Notes: a model not told the origin generated them from the sequence alone. A stretch of DNA of 64,000 nucleotides from Piscirickettsiaceae bacterium (GCA_013215805.1 JABSQM010000005.1:1-64000), one strand, 5' to 3'; counted from the stretch's first letter, positions 23,943 to 34,104 are shown. Numbers and translations are program-made.

Positions 23943-24530
23943 ATGTTCACCGGTATTATTACCGCAATCGGTAAAATTGTAGCTGTACAACTTAAATGCG
24001 AAGACCTAAAATTACAAGTATCAACTCAGCAATCAAAATTTATGGATATCACATCAGGAGATAGCATCTCTATCAATGGTGTTTGTTTGACGGTATGCAA
24101 GGTAAACTCAGAAATATTCATCTTTGATATATCATGTGAAAGCTTAAAATTAACGAATCTTGGCAATTTAACGAATACTTCGGAGGTTAATCTTGAGAAG
24201 GCATTATCCATCCAGGATAGACTAGGTGGCCACCTAGTTAACGGTCATGTTGATGGATTAGGCATTGTAGTTTTCATAGAAAAATCGGCACGATCAATTA
24301 CATTACAATTTGCGATTCTAGGCGACATAGGTCGCTATATAGCTAAAAAAGGCTCAATCTGTGTAGATGGCGTTAGCCTAACCGTAAATAATGTTCATAA
24401 AAAATGGTTTGAGGTTAATGTTATCCCTTATACTATGCACAAAACTATCATTAATAATTATCGAATTGGAACAAAGGTTAACCTTGAAATTGATCTTATC
24501 GCTCGTTATCTAGAACAATTGTTATTATAA
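23943..24530 (+). CDS. ribE: Riboflavin synthase, alpha chain
   Basis: The enzyme dismutates two molecules of 6,7-dimethyl-8-ribityllumazine into riboflavin. The protein has two lumazine-binding barrels in tandem: MFTGIITAIGKI with SINGVCLTV (about 1-95), and then GGHLVNGHVDG with CVDGVSLTVN. It has 195 residues. I chose the ATG at 23943 since MFTGI is the family start; an ATG at 23922 overlapping ribD would add seven residues. The order ribD-ribE-ribB matches many betaproteobacterial riboflavin operons. Confidence 0.96.
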   Translation: MFTGIITAIGKIVAVQLKCEDLKLQVSTQQSKFMDITSGDSISINGVCLTVCKVNSEIFIFDISCESLKLTNLGNLTNTSEVNLEKALSIQDRLGGHLVNGHVDGLGIVVFIEKSARSITLQFAILGDIGRYIAKKGSICVDGVSLTVNNVHKKWFEVNVIPYTMHKTIINNYRIGTKVNLEIDLIARYLEQLLL

Positions 24531-24583
24531 TATTACCTAAGTCTACCCTATATCATGCGCCCGAGATATGGACCTATTGAATA

Positions 24584-25702
24584 ATGAAATTAAATACGAT
24601 AGTTGAAATTTTAAAGGATTTAAGTGAAGGTAAAATGGCCATCATCATGGACGATGAGGATCGAGAAAACGAGGGCGACTTGGTTATAGCTGCTAAAAGC
24701 ATCACTCCTGAAGCGATTAATTTTATGGCGCGTTTTGGTCGTGGACTAATTTGTTTGGCTCTCACAGATGAACGTTGTAAGAAATTACGCATACCCTTAA
24801 TGGTCTCGGATAACCATACTCCTTATGCAACCAATTTTACGGTTTCAATTGAGGCTGCTCAAGGTGTAACTACGGGTATTTCAGCTGTTGATCGTGCATT
24901 GACCATTCAAGCCGCGGTTACAGCAGATGCTGAACCAGAAGATTTAGTGCAACCAGGTCATATTTTTCCATTAAAAGCTCAAGCTGGAGGGGTATTAACA
25001 CGTGCTGGACATACTGAGGCTGGTTGCGATTTAGCACAGCTAGCTGGTAAAACTCCATCGGCAGTGATTGTTGAAATTTTAAATGAGGATGGCAGCATGG
25101 CACGCCGTCTAGATTTAGAGAGGTTCGCCAAAAAGCATGAGCTTAAAATCGGTACAATTGCGGATCTAATTAGCTATCGCTTAGAAAATGAAATGACAAT
25201 TAATCGTTTATCGACATGTTTAATGCCTACTGAGCATGGTCAGTTTCGGCTATATAGCTTTCGAGATACTGTTAATGAACAGGTACATTTAGCCATGGTA
25301 GCTGGTAAAATAGACCCTGAGGAAGAAGTTCTCGTACGTGTACATATGGCTGATCCATTAAGTGATTTACTAAATTCAACTCGTGAACTAAGTCATTGGC
25401 CTTTACCAAAAGTGATGACTCAAATTCAAAAGGCAGGAAATGGTGTGTTAGTCATATTACGTCAGCCACAACATAATAAGCAGCTTGCGGAGAAGATTGC
25501 ACACTACCAGCAACAAGATTTAGGAAGAGGACATCTTAAAACGAAGCCAACATGGGATTTACGAACTTTTGGGGTTGGTGCCCAGATATTATCAAATTTG
25601 GGTGTAAAAAAAATGCGGGTCATGGGTACACCTACAAGATTAACTAGTTTATCTGGTTTTGGCTTAGAACTAGTTGGTTATTTTGAGGATGGACACACTT
25701 GA
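24584..25702 (+). CDS. ribB: 3,4-dihydroxy-2-butanone 4-phosphate synthase with degenerate RibA-like domain (RibBX type)
   Basis: The first 200 residues are a complete RibB: the acidic metal site MDDEDRENEGDLVIA (about 22-36), the TGISAVDRA block and HTEAGCDLAQLAG. It makes the four-carbon precursor of riboflavin from ribulose 5-phosphate. The rest aligns with GTP cyclohydrolase II, but the zinc site is gone: where the family has the three cysteines of an ECLTGDVFGSLRCDCG-like loop, this protein reads VHMADPLSDLLNST. So the tail is unlikely to act on GTP. Such RibBX proteins are known in beta- and gammaproteobacteria. A separate ribA would be needed elsewhere. Total 372 residues. Confidence 0.94.
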   Translation: MKLNTIVEILKDLSEGKMAIIMDDEDRENEGDLVIAAKSITPEAINFMARFGRGLICLALTDERCKKLRIPLMVSDNHTPYATNFTVSIEAAQGVTTGISAVDRALTIQAAVTADAEPEDLVQPGHIFPLKAQAGGVLTRAGHTEAGCDLAQLAGKTPSAVIVEILNEDGSMARRLDLERFAKKHELKIGTIADLISYRLENEMTINRLSTCLMPTEHGQFRLYSFRDTVNEQVHLAMVAGKIDPEEEVLVRVHMADPLSDLLNSTRELSHWPLPKVMTQIQKAGNGVLVILRQPQHNKQLAEKIAHYQQQDLGRGHLKTKPTWDLRTFGVGAQILSNLGVKKMRVMGTPTRLTSLSGFGLELVGYFEDGHT

Positions 25703-26847
25703 TTCTGGAGAAAAAAATTATTGTTGTAACTGGCGAAGCATCTGGTGAGATACATGCTGGTCGTATGCTATCAGAGTTGAGGAGTATAGCACCTAAATTT
25801 CAAGTATCAGGTATAGGTGGCAATACTATGCAAGACGCTGGTGTTAATATTAAAGTCAACTTTTCCCAATTGTCGATAATGGGTATGGTGGAAATTATAA
25901 AGAACTATCGCCAAATAAAAAATATATTCAACAAATTACTAACCTACATCGAATGTGAGCGTCCAGATTTACTGGTTCTAGTTGATTACCCAGGATTCAA
26001 TTTAAAATTAGCTAGAGCCGTTAAAAGAATGAATATACCCATAATGTATTATATCAGTCCCAAAATATGGGCTTGGCACAAAAGCCGTATTAAAAAAATA
26101 AAATTATATGTTGATCATATGGCTGTATTATTTCCATTCGAGCAGCCCATCTATGAAAAGGCAGGCATTTCAGTAGCATGTGTAGGTCATCCTTTAGTGG
26201 GTGCCGCAATAACTAAATTAAATTTTTTGCAAGCAAAACAAAAATTTAATTTAAATTTAAAACACCGAATAATAGGATTATTTCCTGGCAGTCGTAATCA
26301 TGAGGTTAAAACATTATTACCAATAATGATTAAGGCAGTGGAACAATTGCACAATCATCATTGTGATATTAGTGTGGTATTACCATTAGCACCCGGCATA
26401 GCGATAAATATAATTATGATTTTTATAGAAAAGACGGCCATACCAATAAAAATAGTTAAAGGTCATTTTTATGATCTCATAAAAAGTTGCGATGCTATAG
26501 TAGCTGTATCTGGTACGGTCACCTTAGAGATAGCCTTACTTGGCATCCCTCATATACTTATATATCGTGCGGAGTCAATGACTTACCTGATTTTAAAGCG
26601 TCTGGTAAATATTCCTTATATAGGTCTATGTAATATCATCAGTTGTAAATCATTAGTTTTGGAGTTATTGCAACATGATGTCACTTCGAATCGCTTACAT
26701 TGGGAAATATCAAATTTAATGATCCCATCACGTAGTGATGTAAAGGCCAAAAAAATTAAACAAAAGGTTCTAACTGCACTCGGGCCTTCCGGTGGAGCGA
26801 ATCATGCAGCACATCAAATAATAGAAATGCTAAAGAAAGGTAGTTAA
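25699..26847 (+). CDS. lpxB: Lipid-A-disaccharide synthase
   Basis: LpxB joins UDP-diacylglucosamine and lipid X into the lipid A disaccharide. The 382-residue length equals that of E. coli. Visible blocks are TGEASGE near the N-terminus (family GEASGD), SIMGMVEI, the DYPGFNLKLAR block, YYISPKIWAWHKSRI, LFPGSRNHEV and SGTVTLEIALLGIP. Two conserved places have drifted: Asp to Glu in the first motif, and GLCNIISCKSLVLELL where the family has a PNLLAGRELVKELL-like stretch. The start is a TTG whose last bases overlap the ribB stop (ttga). It is probably functional, but may be under relaxed selection. ribH and nusB, common here in relatives, are absent. Confidence 0.9.
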   Translation: MILEKKIIVVTGEASGEIHAGRMLSELRSIAPKFQVSGIGGNTMQDAGVNIKVNFSQLSIMGMVEIIKNYRQIKNIFNKLLTYIECERPDLLVLVDYPGFNLKLARAVKRMNIPIMYYISPKIWAWHKSRIKKIKLYVDHMAVLFPFEQPIYEKAGISVACVGHPLVGAAITKLNFLQAKQKFNLNLKHRIIGLFPGSRNHEVKTLLPIMIKAVEQLHNHHCDISVVLPLAPGIAINIIMIFIEKTAIPIKIVKGHFYDLIKSCDAIVAVSGTVTLEIALLGIPHILIYRAESMTYLILKRLVNIPYIGLCNIISCKSLVLELLQHDVTSNRLHWEISNLMIPSRSDVKAKKIKQKVLTALGPSGGANHAAHQIIEMLKKGS

Positions 26848-26865
26848 TACCACAATAATACTTAT

Positions 26866-27566
26866 AGTTTTGTCGCACACTTCGTCGTTAATATGTAATA
26901 TCATTAGTCCGCAGATCACATCAATAAATTAATTGCTGTGTTTAAAGGCAGTGATGCTCCATATCTGTTGAGGTTGCCTATCAATCATACGTTATTACTA
27001 CTTCGCCTATAAGTTCAGTCTTCGAGAAATAGAGGAAATTTAATTGTAATACGGTGCAAAGGTCCGATTATGCAACAATTAATCGTTGAGTCATTAAATG
27101 TACATCCATCTTGGAGTATAGATTAAGGCTTAAGACTTGAGAAAAGACCAGTATTCTATTCATTGCGCATGGATGAAACCTATATAAAATAAAAGATAAG
27201 TGGTTTTATTAATATCGTGCCATCGATAAATTTCTAAATATCATCGATTACCATCCTAGTTTAAAGAGTGATGGAAAATCGGCCAAAGCTTTTCTTAATA
27301 AGTATATCTTTCAAAATGAGCTTGCCAGATATAATAGTCATTAATAGGGGTAGCATAAATTATGCGATATTTCATGCAATGAATGTACAGCTGTGGTTAT
27401 CAGGGCTTTTTATGTTGTCTTTAATTGAAATATTGATGGACTATGATTAAATACAAGCAGATAGATATTGGAGGAACAATTACTTTTGAACAATTTTATG
27501 CACTCGCATGACGTCTTTGTTTGCAGCTCAGTACATCTACCTTATCTATAATTTCTCGACAGAACC
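26866..27566 (+). mobile_element. Fossil IS6-family-like insertion sequence, copy C, internally deleted
   Basis: Plus-strand copy of the element at 13884-14702 and 39898-40701. The right end ctcgacagaacc (27555-27566) is the inverted form of the ggttct ends of the other copies. The left end agttttgtcgcacacttcgtcg (26866 on) resembles the right tip of copy A. Transposase pieces read across frames: YFAYKFSLREIEEI, then INRWVI, then MDETYIK, then RAIDKFLNIIDYHPSLKSDG, then AKAFLNKYIFQNELA, then MNVQLWLSGLFML. Some 150 bp near the 3' part are missing compared with copy B, so it is about 100 bp shorter. It starts 19 bp after lpxB. Confidence 0.83.
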
Positions 27567-28728
27567 TTATTTGTTAATTAGAGTATTATTATTCATGATT
27601 ATTGCCTTATCTTAAACATAAGATCAACAGTAAGATGGGGCATAGAAACTTTGATGGCTAAAAGTTAGGCGAACCATATCAATGGTGGGAATATCATCAC
27701 TTATTTTGCTAATATCGGTTGTAAGTTTACAGAAATTATTTTCTTTGGGTCAGTTCATGGGTATTTCAATAGTCTGTGTAAATTCATCACCATGATTTTC
27801 ATATCGTTCTATTTAAATGAGTTATTTTAAGTATCTTTATCGGCCTTATAGTATTTTTTCATTGATATATTTAAATATATGGTAAGTTGAAGCTTGCAGT
27901 ACTCAAGATATTTATACTGTATTACTTATTGGAAATTATCTGTAAGCGGTACTTATATCATGAGTTCTTCTGAAGGTTTTATATTTATTATAGTTTTAGG
28001 ATCATTAAGATCAGTACAAATACATAGATTAAAATCCATGCATATGAACAAATTTATTAACAAAGGTATGTGAGTTGTTAATTGATTATTTTGCTCCCGG
28101 AGTGATGTTTTTTGTAGATGACAGATCTCTACTCAAAATTAGTCGCAATCTATTACAATTTATTTTTATAATAACTGATCAATTAATGGTCTTAAATTAT
28201 GCAAATAAGAATTTTATCCTATATTTAGTCGATAGATATATAAATATTCAAATTATAATGACAAATTATGGCTATCTTTAATGTATCTGATTACAAGTCT
28301 ATGATTATTATCACGAAATTTATTCAAGAACAGGGAGTGAGATCTTTGTGACTTAAATCTATTATTTTCATATAATAAGTAAGGACATCATTGCCATCAA
28401 TACAATTTTTACGTTAAAGTGCTAGTTTCATGATTCATGATAATGACATCGTTATTATAAATTGCAATCACTATATGAGAGTTAAAATAACTAATCTGAA
28501 AAAGAGATATGAAGATCGAATATGAATGGTGTAGAGTGAATCTAAGTATCCGAAATATTTGCAATTATCTATTTATCAATTTTAGTATTTAAACGTGTAT
28601 TGTTCAATTAAAATAGTACTTATAATCTATTATAATTAAGTTAAAGTTGTTAAATTAAATTGGACTTAATAATTATATTAATTTTTTACCTAAATATTTA
28701 TGGGTGAGTATATGGTATTGACCCGATA
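27567..28728. other. Gene-free stretch between the fossil element and feoB
   Basis: AT-rich and stop-filled. A plus-strand open frame at 28075-28281 (68 codons) has a plausible amino acid mix but no family likeness that I can name. feoB ends on the opposite strand at 28729, and I see no terminator hairpin for it. Confidence 0.45.
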
Positions 28729-30522
28729 TCAAATTAACATCGCTACATAGCGATATAGTTGATAAAAGCTAGTACTGGCAACCCAAGCCAATAATAATGA
28801 CCAAACTAATGACATCGTTGAGAACCAGGTCGATTTTGATTCAGCACGCATAGTTGCAATAGTAGTTAAACATGGAGTGTAGATTAAGGTGAAAATCATA
28901 AAACTGTATGCCTGCACCCAATCTATCTGTTGGGCAATACCTTGCATTAATGCATCACCTTCCATACCGTATATTACCGCTAAGGCACCAATTACTATTT
29001 CTTTAGCTACGAATCCAAAGATTAGAGCTATAGTTAATTCGGGATTAATGCCAGCTGGAGCTAGAATTGGCGACATAAATTCACCTATCCAACCGGACCA
29101 GCTATCTGAGCTTGCTGTGTCTACGCCGAATGGCATATGAGTAAGTAGCCACACAAGCACTACTCCAATGGTAATAAACTTAGTCGCTCTATATAGGAAA
29201 TTACTTATTTCATGCCATCCACGTGATATAATTTGGCGTAATGTTGGCAAACGATAAGGGGGAAGTTCTAGGGCTAAAGACTCTATATTGCTAAATTTAC
29301 CCTTAAATAAGAATGCTGTTATAAAAACAACAATGAAGCTCATTAAGTACATGCTGAATAGCACCAAAGGTGCTATATCTGCTTTAAATAAGGCAATGGT
29401 CATAAAAATAAATACCTGTAATCGCGCGGAACATAGGGAAAAAGGGATTACTAACATAGTTAATAGTTTCAAACCACGACTACTCATGGTCTTGGTTCCC
29501 ATCAACGCGGGTACATTGCAACCGAATCCCATCAATAACATTACAAAGCTGCGACCATCCAGTCCCATAAAGCTCATTGAGGCGTCCATTAGAAATGCTG
29601 CACGGGATAAATAGCCACTATCTTCGATGATCGCCATCATTAAGAAAAATATAATGATAATTGGAATAAAGGATGCAACAGTGGCTAAACCATCAAATAT
29701 ACCATCAATAATAAAATCCTTAATAATAGTAGGCAGATCAGAAAGAAGTGGCATCAAAATTAAATCACGTATAGCTTCTAATAACCATGCTACCATGTTT
29801 TGGAGGGGTTCTCCGATGGTATAGATAGCTTGGAACATCATATACATTATCATGAAGAATAATGGTAAGCCTAACCATGGGTGTAACATGAATTCATCAA
29901 TTTTATCGGTCAAAGCATAACTAATCTGTTTAGGCATGATGATGCTGTGCTTGACGATGTTTTCCAGTTGTTTTACAACTTGACTATCAATTAAAAATTT
30001 TTTCTCTATTTGTTGCAATCTTGTAGGTTTACTTATTTTCAATGAGGTTTCTATTTGCTTATAAGCCTCACTATAGCCTTGACCATATTTAGCACTTAAT
30101 AGGTGAGTAGAATATCCAATTTTTTTGGATATGGTCTCTGTATTAATTATAATACCAAGTTGTTTAGCTTCATCGACCATATTAAGTAATAATATTGCCG
30201 GCATGTTGAGTGCATGTAACTGTACGGCAAGACTTAATTGACGGTCTAATTGAGCTGAGTTAGCGACAATGATAATCATATCTATGGCATTTTTAGACAA
30301 AAAATCTTTGACCATCTGTTCATCTTCGGATAAGCCATTTAGATTATAAATACCTGGTAAATCGATTAACTCTACCATGCTTCCAGCAAGTAAGATCTTG
30401 GCGGAAAGTAGATTAACTGTGACGCCTGGCCAGTTGGCTACCTTGGCCCTAGCACCAGACATTCTGTTAAAAAGAGTAGATTTGCCTGTATTAGGCATTC
30501 CAACCAGTGCGATACGTTTCAA
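28729..30522 (-). CDS. feoB: Ferrous iron transporter FeoB
   Basis: FeoB is the inner-membrane Fe(II) importer. The N-terminal G domain has G1 GMPNTGKS (about 8-15), G3 DLPG and G4 NMVD. The membrane part has about eight hydrophobic segments and the two gate regions with conserved cysteines (MGFGCNVPALMGTKTM, PFSLCSARLQVF). With 597 residues it is shorter than the E. coli protein (773) but within the range of compact FeoB forms. The start is a TTG inside the feoA stop (ttga), so translation is coupled to feoA. No feoC is seen. Confidence 0.95.
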   Translation of the reverse strand: MKRIALVGMPNTGKSTLFNRMSGARAKVANWPGVTVNLLSAKILLAGSMVELIDLPGIYNLNGLSEDEQMVKDFLSKNAIDMIIIVANSAQLDRQLSLAVQLHALNMPAILLLNMVDEAKQLGIIINTETISKKIGYSTHLLSAKYGQGYSEAYKQIETSLKISKPTRLQQIEKKFLIDSQVVKQLENIVKHSIIMPKQISYALTDKIDEFMLHPWLGLPLFFMIMYMMFQAIYTIGEPLQNMVAWLLEAIRDLILMPLLSDLPTIIKDFIIDGIFDGLATVASFIPIIIIFFLMMAIIEDSGYLSRAAFLMDASMSFMGLDGRSFVMLLMGFGCNVPALMGTKTMSSRGLKLLTMLVIPFSLCSARLQVFIFMTIALFKADIAPLVLFSMYLMSFIVVFITAFLFKGKFSNIESLALELPPYRLPTLRQIISRGWHEISNFLYRATKFITIGVVLVWLLTHMPFGVDTASSDSWSGWIGEFMSPILAPAGINPELTIALIFGFVAKEIVIGALAVIYGMEGDALMQGIAQQIDWVQAYSFMIFTLIYTPCLTTIATMRAESKSTWFSTMSLVWSLLLAWVASTSFYQLYRYVAMLI

Positions 30523-30752
30523 GATGAAACCTCAATCATATTAGCATCATTCCGTCTTAACATAATCTCAGTATTGCCTATCCTTAAGTGTATAGGTCCA
30601 TTTAGTGGGGCAATACGAATAACAAGCAGTTTTTTGCCTAATTTAAATCCAAGTGCACTCAGTCGGAAATGGAAACCAGTAGAATAGACACGTATAGCTT
30701 GTACAGTAGCAATTTGTCCTGGATGTAATGAGGATAAGGATTGTAAATACAT
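30519..30752 (-). CDS. feoA: Ferrous iron transport protein FeoA
   Basis: FeoA is a small SH3-like cytoplasmic partner of FeoB. The 77-residue protein has the family pattern: SLSSLHPGQIATVQAI, LSALGFKLGKKLLVI, APLNGPIHLRIGNTEIMLRR. It overlaps the feoB start by 4 bp. The ATG lies only about 20 bp from a Fur box (30772-30790). A TATAAT sequence between the two suggests a very short leader. Confidence 0.93.
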   Translation of the reverse strand: MYLQSLSSLHPGQIATVQAIRVYSTGFHFRLSALGFKLGKKLLVIRIAPLNGPIHLRIGNTEIMLRRNDANMIEVSS

Positions 30753-30771
30753 TGAGAATTATATTATAAAT

Positions 30772-30790
30772 CTAAATAATAATCATTATC
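30772..30790 (-). promoter_or_regulatory. Fur box controlling feoAB
   Basis: The sequence ctaaataataatcattatc matches the 19-bp Fur consensus GATAATGATAATCATTATC at 15 of 19 positions by my count, with the right half perfect. It lies 20 bp before the feoA start. On the minus strand it falls in the -35/spacer region of a promoter whose -10 is a TATAAT about 10 bp before the ATG. Iron-loaded Fur bound here would block feoAB transcription. This implies that a Fur protein is still encoded elsewhere (inference). Confidence 0.8.
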
Positions 30791-32308
30791 ATATAGATCT
30801 TAATTACATAAAACAAATTTTTGTACATATTTAAATGTATTTATCATGAATATATAGCCTTGATTCATAGATCATATAAAAATAATATTGATAATTATTT
30901 TCCATAAATGTGCTGATGTTATTGGATGAAAGGTGAATTATCATTTATAGGTACTATCTAAGATACAGTCCAGACCTATATATCCTTTTATAAGAATAAA
31001 TTTATAGCAGGTGAATACTTCTAGGAAAGATATGGACATATATCATCTATATCGACATCATATCATCGGGGTACTTGATGTTGTGCTGATCGATTAAAAA
31101 TACTGTCATGATTTTATTGATTGACGATAATATCGTAAGATATTATGTAAAACATAAGACTATATCTGCAGCTACTTGCGGTGATTGTTACTTTCGATAT
31201 CATTGATAATGGTTAGCTTTTCTTAATTAATGGTTAATTATTTTTGTCAATGACTTTATTTAAAATAATATTATCGATATTTCAGTTGAAATTTGAGATA
31301 TCATGAATATCTCATCGTCTTAACGTGTCCTTTAAAGAGGTGTTATAGTTTTACAATCATATTGCTTTCCTACAACTATAATTTTTGAAAAAAAGACATT
31401 TAACATAAGGGATATGTAGTGCCTAATCCAAAATTAAGAGAAATATAGGAGTTATGATTTATATTGTAGGAGATTATTTGGATATAATTCTTTCAACTTT
31501 TGCAAATTATATCATGGCAAACCAAAATATTAGGTGCTGATTTCATTAAACTGACGTATTCTAGTCTGGAATGTTATATGAGATAAACATAATATCATTT
31601 TACAAAAATCACATATGTTCTATATTATTCAACCAGGCAATAATATTTTATGATAATTCTGGATTCTATAATTTTATGATTGAAGCGTTTACCATAAGTA
31701 GGTACTAAATTCAGCAAGACCAATGAATTGCAACAGATAAATTAAATAATGGAAATCCATTTATTTTTATTTAATTGTTTTGTAGGTCCAAAAATATATT
31801 TAACTTGGGAGTTATCATTACTAGATTGTTCATTTAAATTATGTTTGCTAACTCTGTTGTTAGTGTTAATATAAGGCATTATAAAACAAATTTAATTATT
31901 ATGAAATAGCATTGATTTATATGTAGCTAATCTTATTAAGCTTTAAGATCAGTCTTTGCTCTTTGGTAGATTATTGAAGTACACTTAACAACCATGATCA
32001 TTGCTGAAATTTATATGCGAGGTTGATGTTATCATATCTTTATTCATGCGCACTGGGTGCTGGCATTGTCTGGTTATGTGTGACTTTCTTCAGTTATAAT
32101 TAGCATTTTCTGAGAGCATTATTTTTTGATATAGTATTCTTAGTAATTATTTCAGGTATCATGTACTATGGTATTCTTTTCGTGAGTTGGGAGAGTAGCT
32201 AGAAAAGTAATGGTCAGTAGATAATCGCAACTAGATATTTCTGATGATATTTATTTACGGCGACTATAGTCTTAATCTGTAAAATCAACAAATTTTGAGG
32301 ATGTAACG
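30791..32308. other. Gene-free stretch between feoA and rubredoxin
   Basis: About 1.5 kb of AT-rich, stop-filled DNA between divergent transcription units. I recognised no gene remnant, RNA gene or insertion sequence end. The rubredoxin promoter should lie at its right end. Confidence 0.5.
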
Positions 32309-32476
32309 GTGAAAAGATGGATCTGTTCAATTTGTGGGTTTGTTTATGATGAGAAAAAGGGCATACCAGAAGAAGGCATAGCCACAGGAACATGTTGGGA
32401 AGATATTCCCGATGATTGGAAATGTCCTGATTGTGGTGTGAGTAAATCGGATTTCAATATGATCCCAGTCCACTAA
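32309..32476 (+). CDS. Rubredoxin
   Basis: A 55-residue protein with two CxxC knuckles, Cys6/Cys9 (WICSICGF) and Cys39/Cys42 (KCPDCG), which bind a single iron. Between them are the aromatic and acidic residues typical of rubredoxins ([17 protein letters not shown]). It is a small cytoplasmic electron carrier. The start is a GTG at 32309 with 'tgagga' seven bases upstream. It stands alone, 85 bp before ppa. No partner reductase or oxidase is nearby, so the electron acceptor is unknown. Confidence 0.95.
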   Translation: MKRWICSICGFVYDEKKGIPEEGIATGTCWEDIPDDWKCPDCGVSKSDFNMIPVH

Positions 32477-32561
32477 ATTATAATTTGTTATATGCATTAG
32501 CCATTTATGTGAATAAACCATTGGTTACATCTAAAGTCCGTAATTTATGGAGTGAATGAAT

Positions 32562-33107
32562 ATGAATATTGAAAGGGTTGGCTCGGGTGTAAATCCACCA
32601 AAAAATATTAATGTCATCATTGAAATTCCTTCTCATTCTGATCCAGTTAAATATGAAATAGACAAGGAGACTGGTGCATTATTTGTTGATCGATTTATGA
32701 ATACAGCGATGTTCTATCCTTGCAACTACGGATATGTGCCCCATACATTATCTGGTGATGGTGATCCTACTGATGCATTAGTAGTCAGTCCTTATGCTTT
32801 GATTAGTGGCTCAGTTATTCAGTGTAGACCCGTTGGTATGTTAAAAATGACTGATGAATCTGGCGAAGATTCAAAAATTATTGCTGTGCCTCATGATGAG
32901 ATGTATAGGAACGTAAAAGATTTAAAAGATGTACCGGAATTTTTATTAGATCAAATATCACACTTCTTTGACAATTATAAGGATTTAGAGAGAGACAAAT
33001 GGGTAAATATTGCAGGTTGGGTTAATATAGATGAAGCAGAAGATGAAATTATGGTGAGTGTGGATCGTTTTAATTTAGATAACAATCTTAGATATATGAC
33101 TAAATAA
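32562..33107 (+). CDS. ppa: Inorganic pyrophosphatase
   Basis: Ppa hydrolyses pyrophosphate and so pulls biosynthetic reactions forward. The 181-residue family I enzyme has the start [20 protein letters not shown], the signature [11 protein letters not shown] with the metal-binding aspartates, and VPHDEMY. I chose the second of two close ATGs (32562) since 'ggag' at 32549-32552 is then 9 bp away; the first, at 32556, would add two residues. It lies upstream of serB on the same strand. Confidence 0.96.
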   Translation: MNIERVGSGVNPPKNINVIIEIPSHSDPVKYEIDKETGALFVDRFMNTAMFYPCNYGYVPHTLSGDGDPTDALVVSPYALISGSVIQCRPVGMLKMTDESGEDSKIIAVPHDEMYRNVKDLKDVPEFLLDQISHFFDNYKDLERDKWVNIAGWVNIDEAEDEIMVSVDRFNLDNNLRYMTK

Positions 33108-33176
33108 TTGGGCCCTCTTTGGAGAAACGGATTACTTAGTTCTGGTCCTTAATTTTTCTACATTTTATGATTATTC

Positions 33177-34016
33177 ATGAGACAAATGGTGTTACAAGGA
33201 TCTAATCTTACTATTCATGCAGCTAAGGACATCGCTGTAAAATTACAAGGTACTGTGAAGATAAATAATGACTATGCTGTAGTTGAATTATTTCGTATTA
33301 CTGCCAGTAATTTACAGATGATAAGAAGTAATTTTGACTTTGATATTAATGTAATACCAATTATATTTGAGCCGAAAGAAACCAAGTTGTTAGTGATGGA
33401 TATGGATTCAACTCTAATTAATATTGAATGTATTAATGAAATTGCAGGTTTTGTCAATTTAAAATTACAGGTATCAAACATCACAAAAGCTGCAATGCGT
33501 GGGGAAATTGATTTTCAAACCTCATTGCGGCAACGGGTGTCATTATTGAAAGGGGTTGATGTTAATGTATTGAAGCGCGTCTATCTGGAGCGATTACAAC
33601 TTAATATTGGGTCAAAAATTATGTTGAAAAGGCTGCGGCAAAGAAATATTAAGACAGCTCTTGTTTCAGGTGGTTTCACGTTTTTTACTGATCGATTGAA
33701 ACGACAACTAGGTTTGGATTTTTCGATGGCTAATACCTTAGGTGAATATAATGGCCGTTTAACAGGTGAAGTGATAGGAGATATATGTGATGCTCAGACT
33801 AAGGCCGATCTTTTATTAGAATATTGTGATAAGTTAGATATTCATCCAAGGCAAGCCGTCGCAATAGGAGATGGTTCTAACGATTTGTTAATGATGAATG
33901 AAGCAGGTATGGGTGTAGCTTATCATGCTGAGTCTATAGTGCAACAAAAGGCTAATACAGCAATAAATTATTGTGGCTTAGAAGGTATACTTGGCTTATT
34001 ACAGTTTCAAATATAA
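33177..34016 (+). CDS. serB: Phosphoserine phosphatase
   Basis: SerB removes phosphate from phosphoserine, the last step of serine synthesis. It is a HAD-superfamily enzyme: the nucleophile motif MDMDST has aspartates at about 75 and 77, followed by VSGGF (motif II), the lysine region and GDGSNDLLMM (motif III/IV). The N-terminal 65 residues form a short extra domain, as in the SerB type of proteobacteria. The 279-residue length is normal. Serine made here feeds GlyA. A second ATG at 33186 is also possible. Confidence 0.96.
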   Translation: MRQMVLQGSNLTIHAAKDIAVKLQGTVKINNDYAVVELFRITASNLQMIRSNFDFDINVIPIIFEPKETKLLVMDMDSTLINIECINEIAGFVNLKLQVSNITKAAMRGEIDFQTSLRQRVSLLKGVDVNVLKRVYLERLQLNIGSKIMLKRLRQRNIKTALVSGGFTFFTDRLKRQLGLDFSMANTLGEYNGRLTGEVIGDICDAQTKADLLLEYCDKLDIHPRQAVAIGDGSNDLLMMNEAGMGVAYHAESIVQQKANTAINYCGLEGILGLLQFQI

Positions 34017-34104
34017 TTATTACAATATTTGTATTGACAGGATTTAGGTGAATTCTTTCACCAATTGTCCAAGGTTTCAAAATTTATTCTAAAAGGTATA
34101 TAAA

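Noticed and set aside
28075-28281. 68-codon plus-strand frame upstream of the feoB end
   Set aside because: No family likeness, no ribosome binding site and surrounded by stop-filled DNA.
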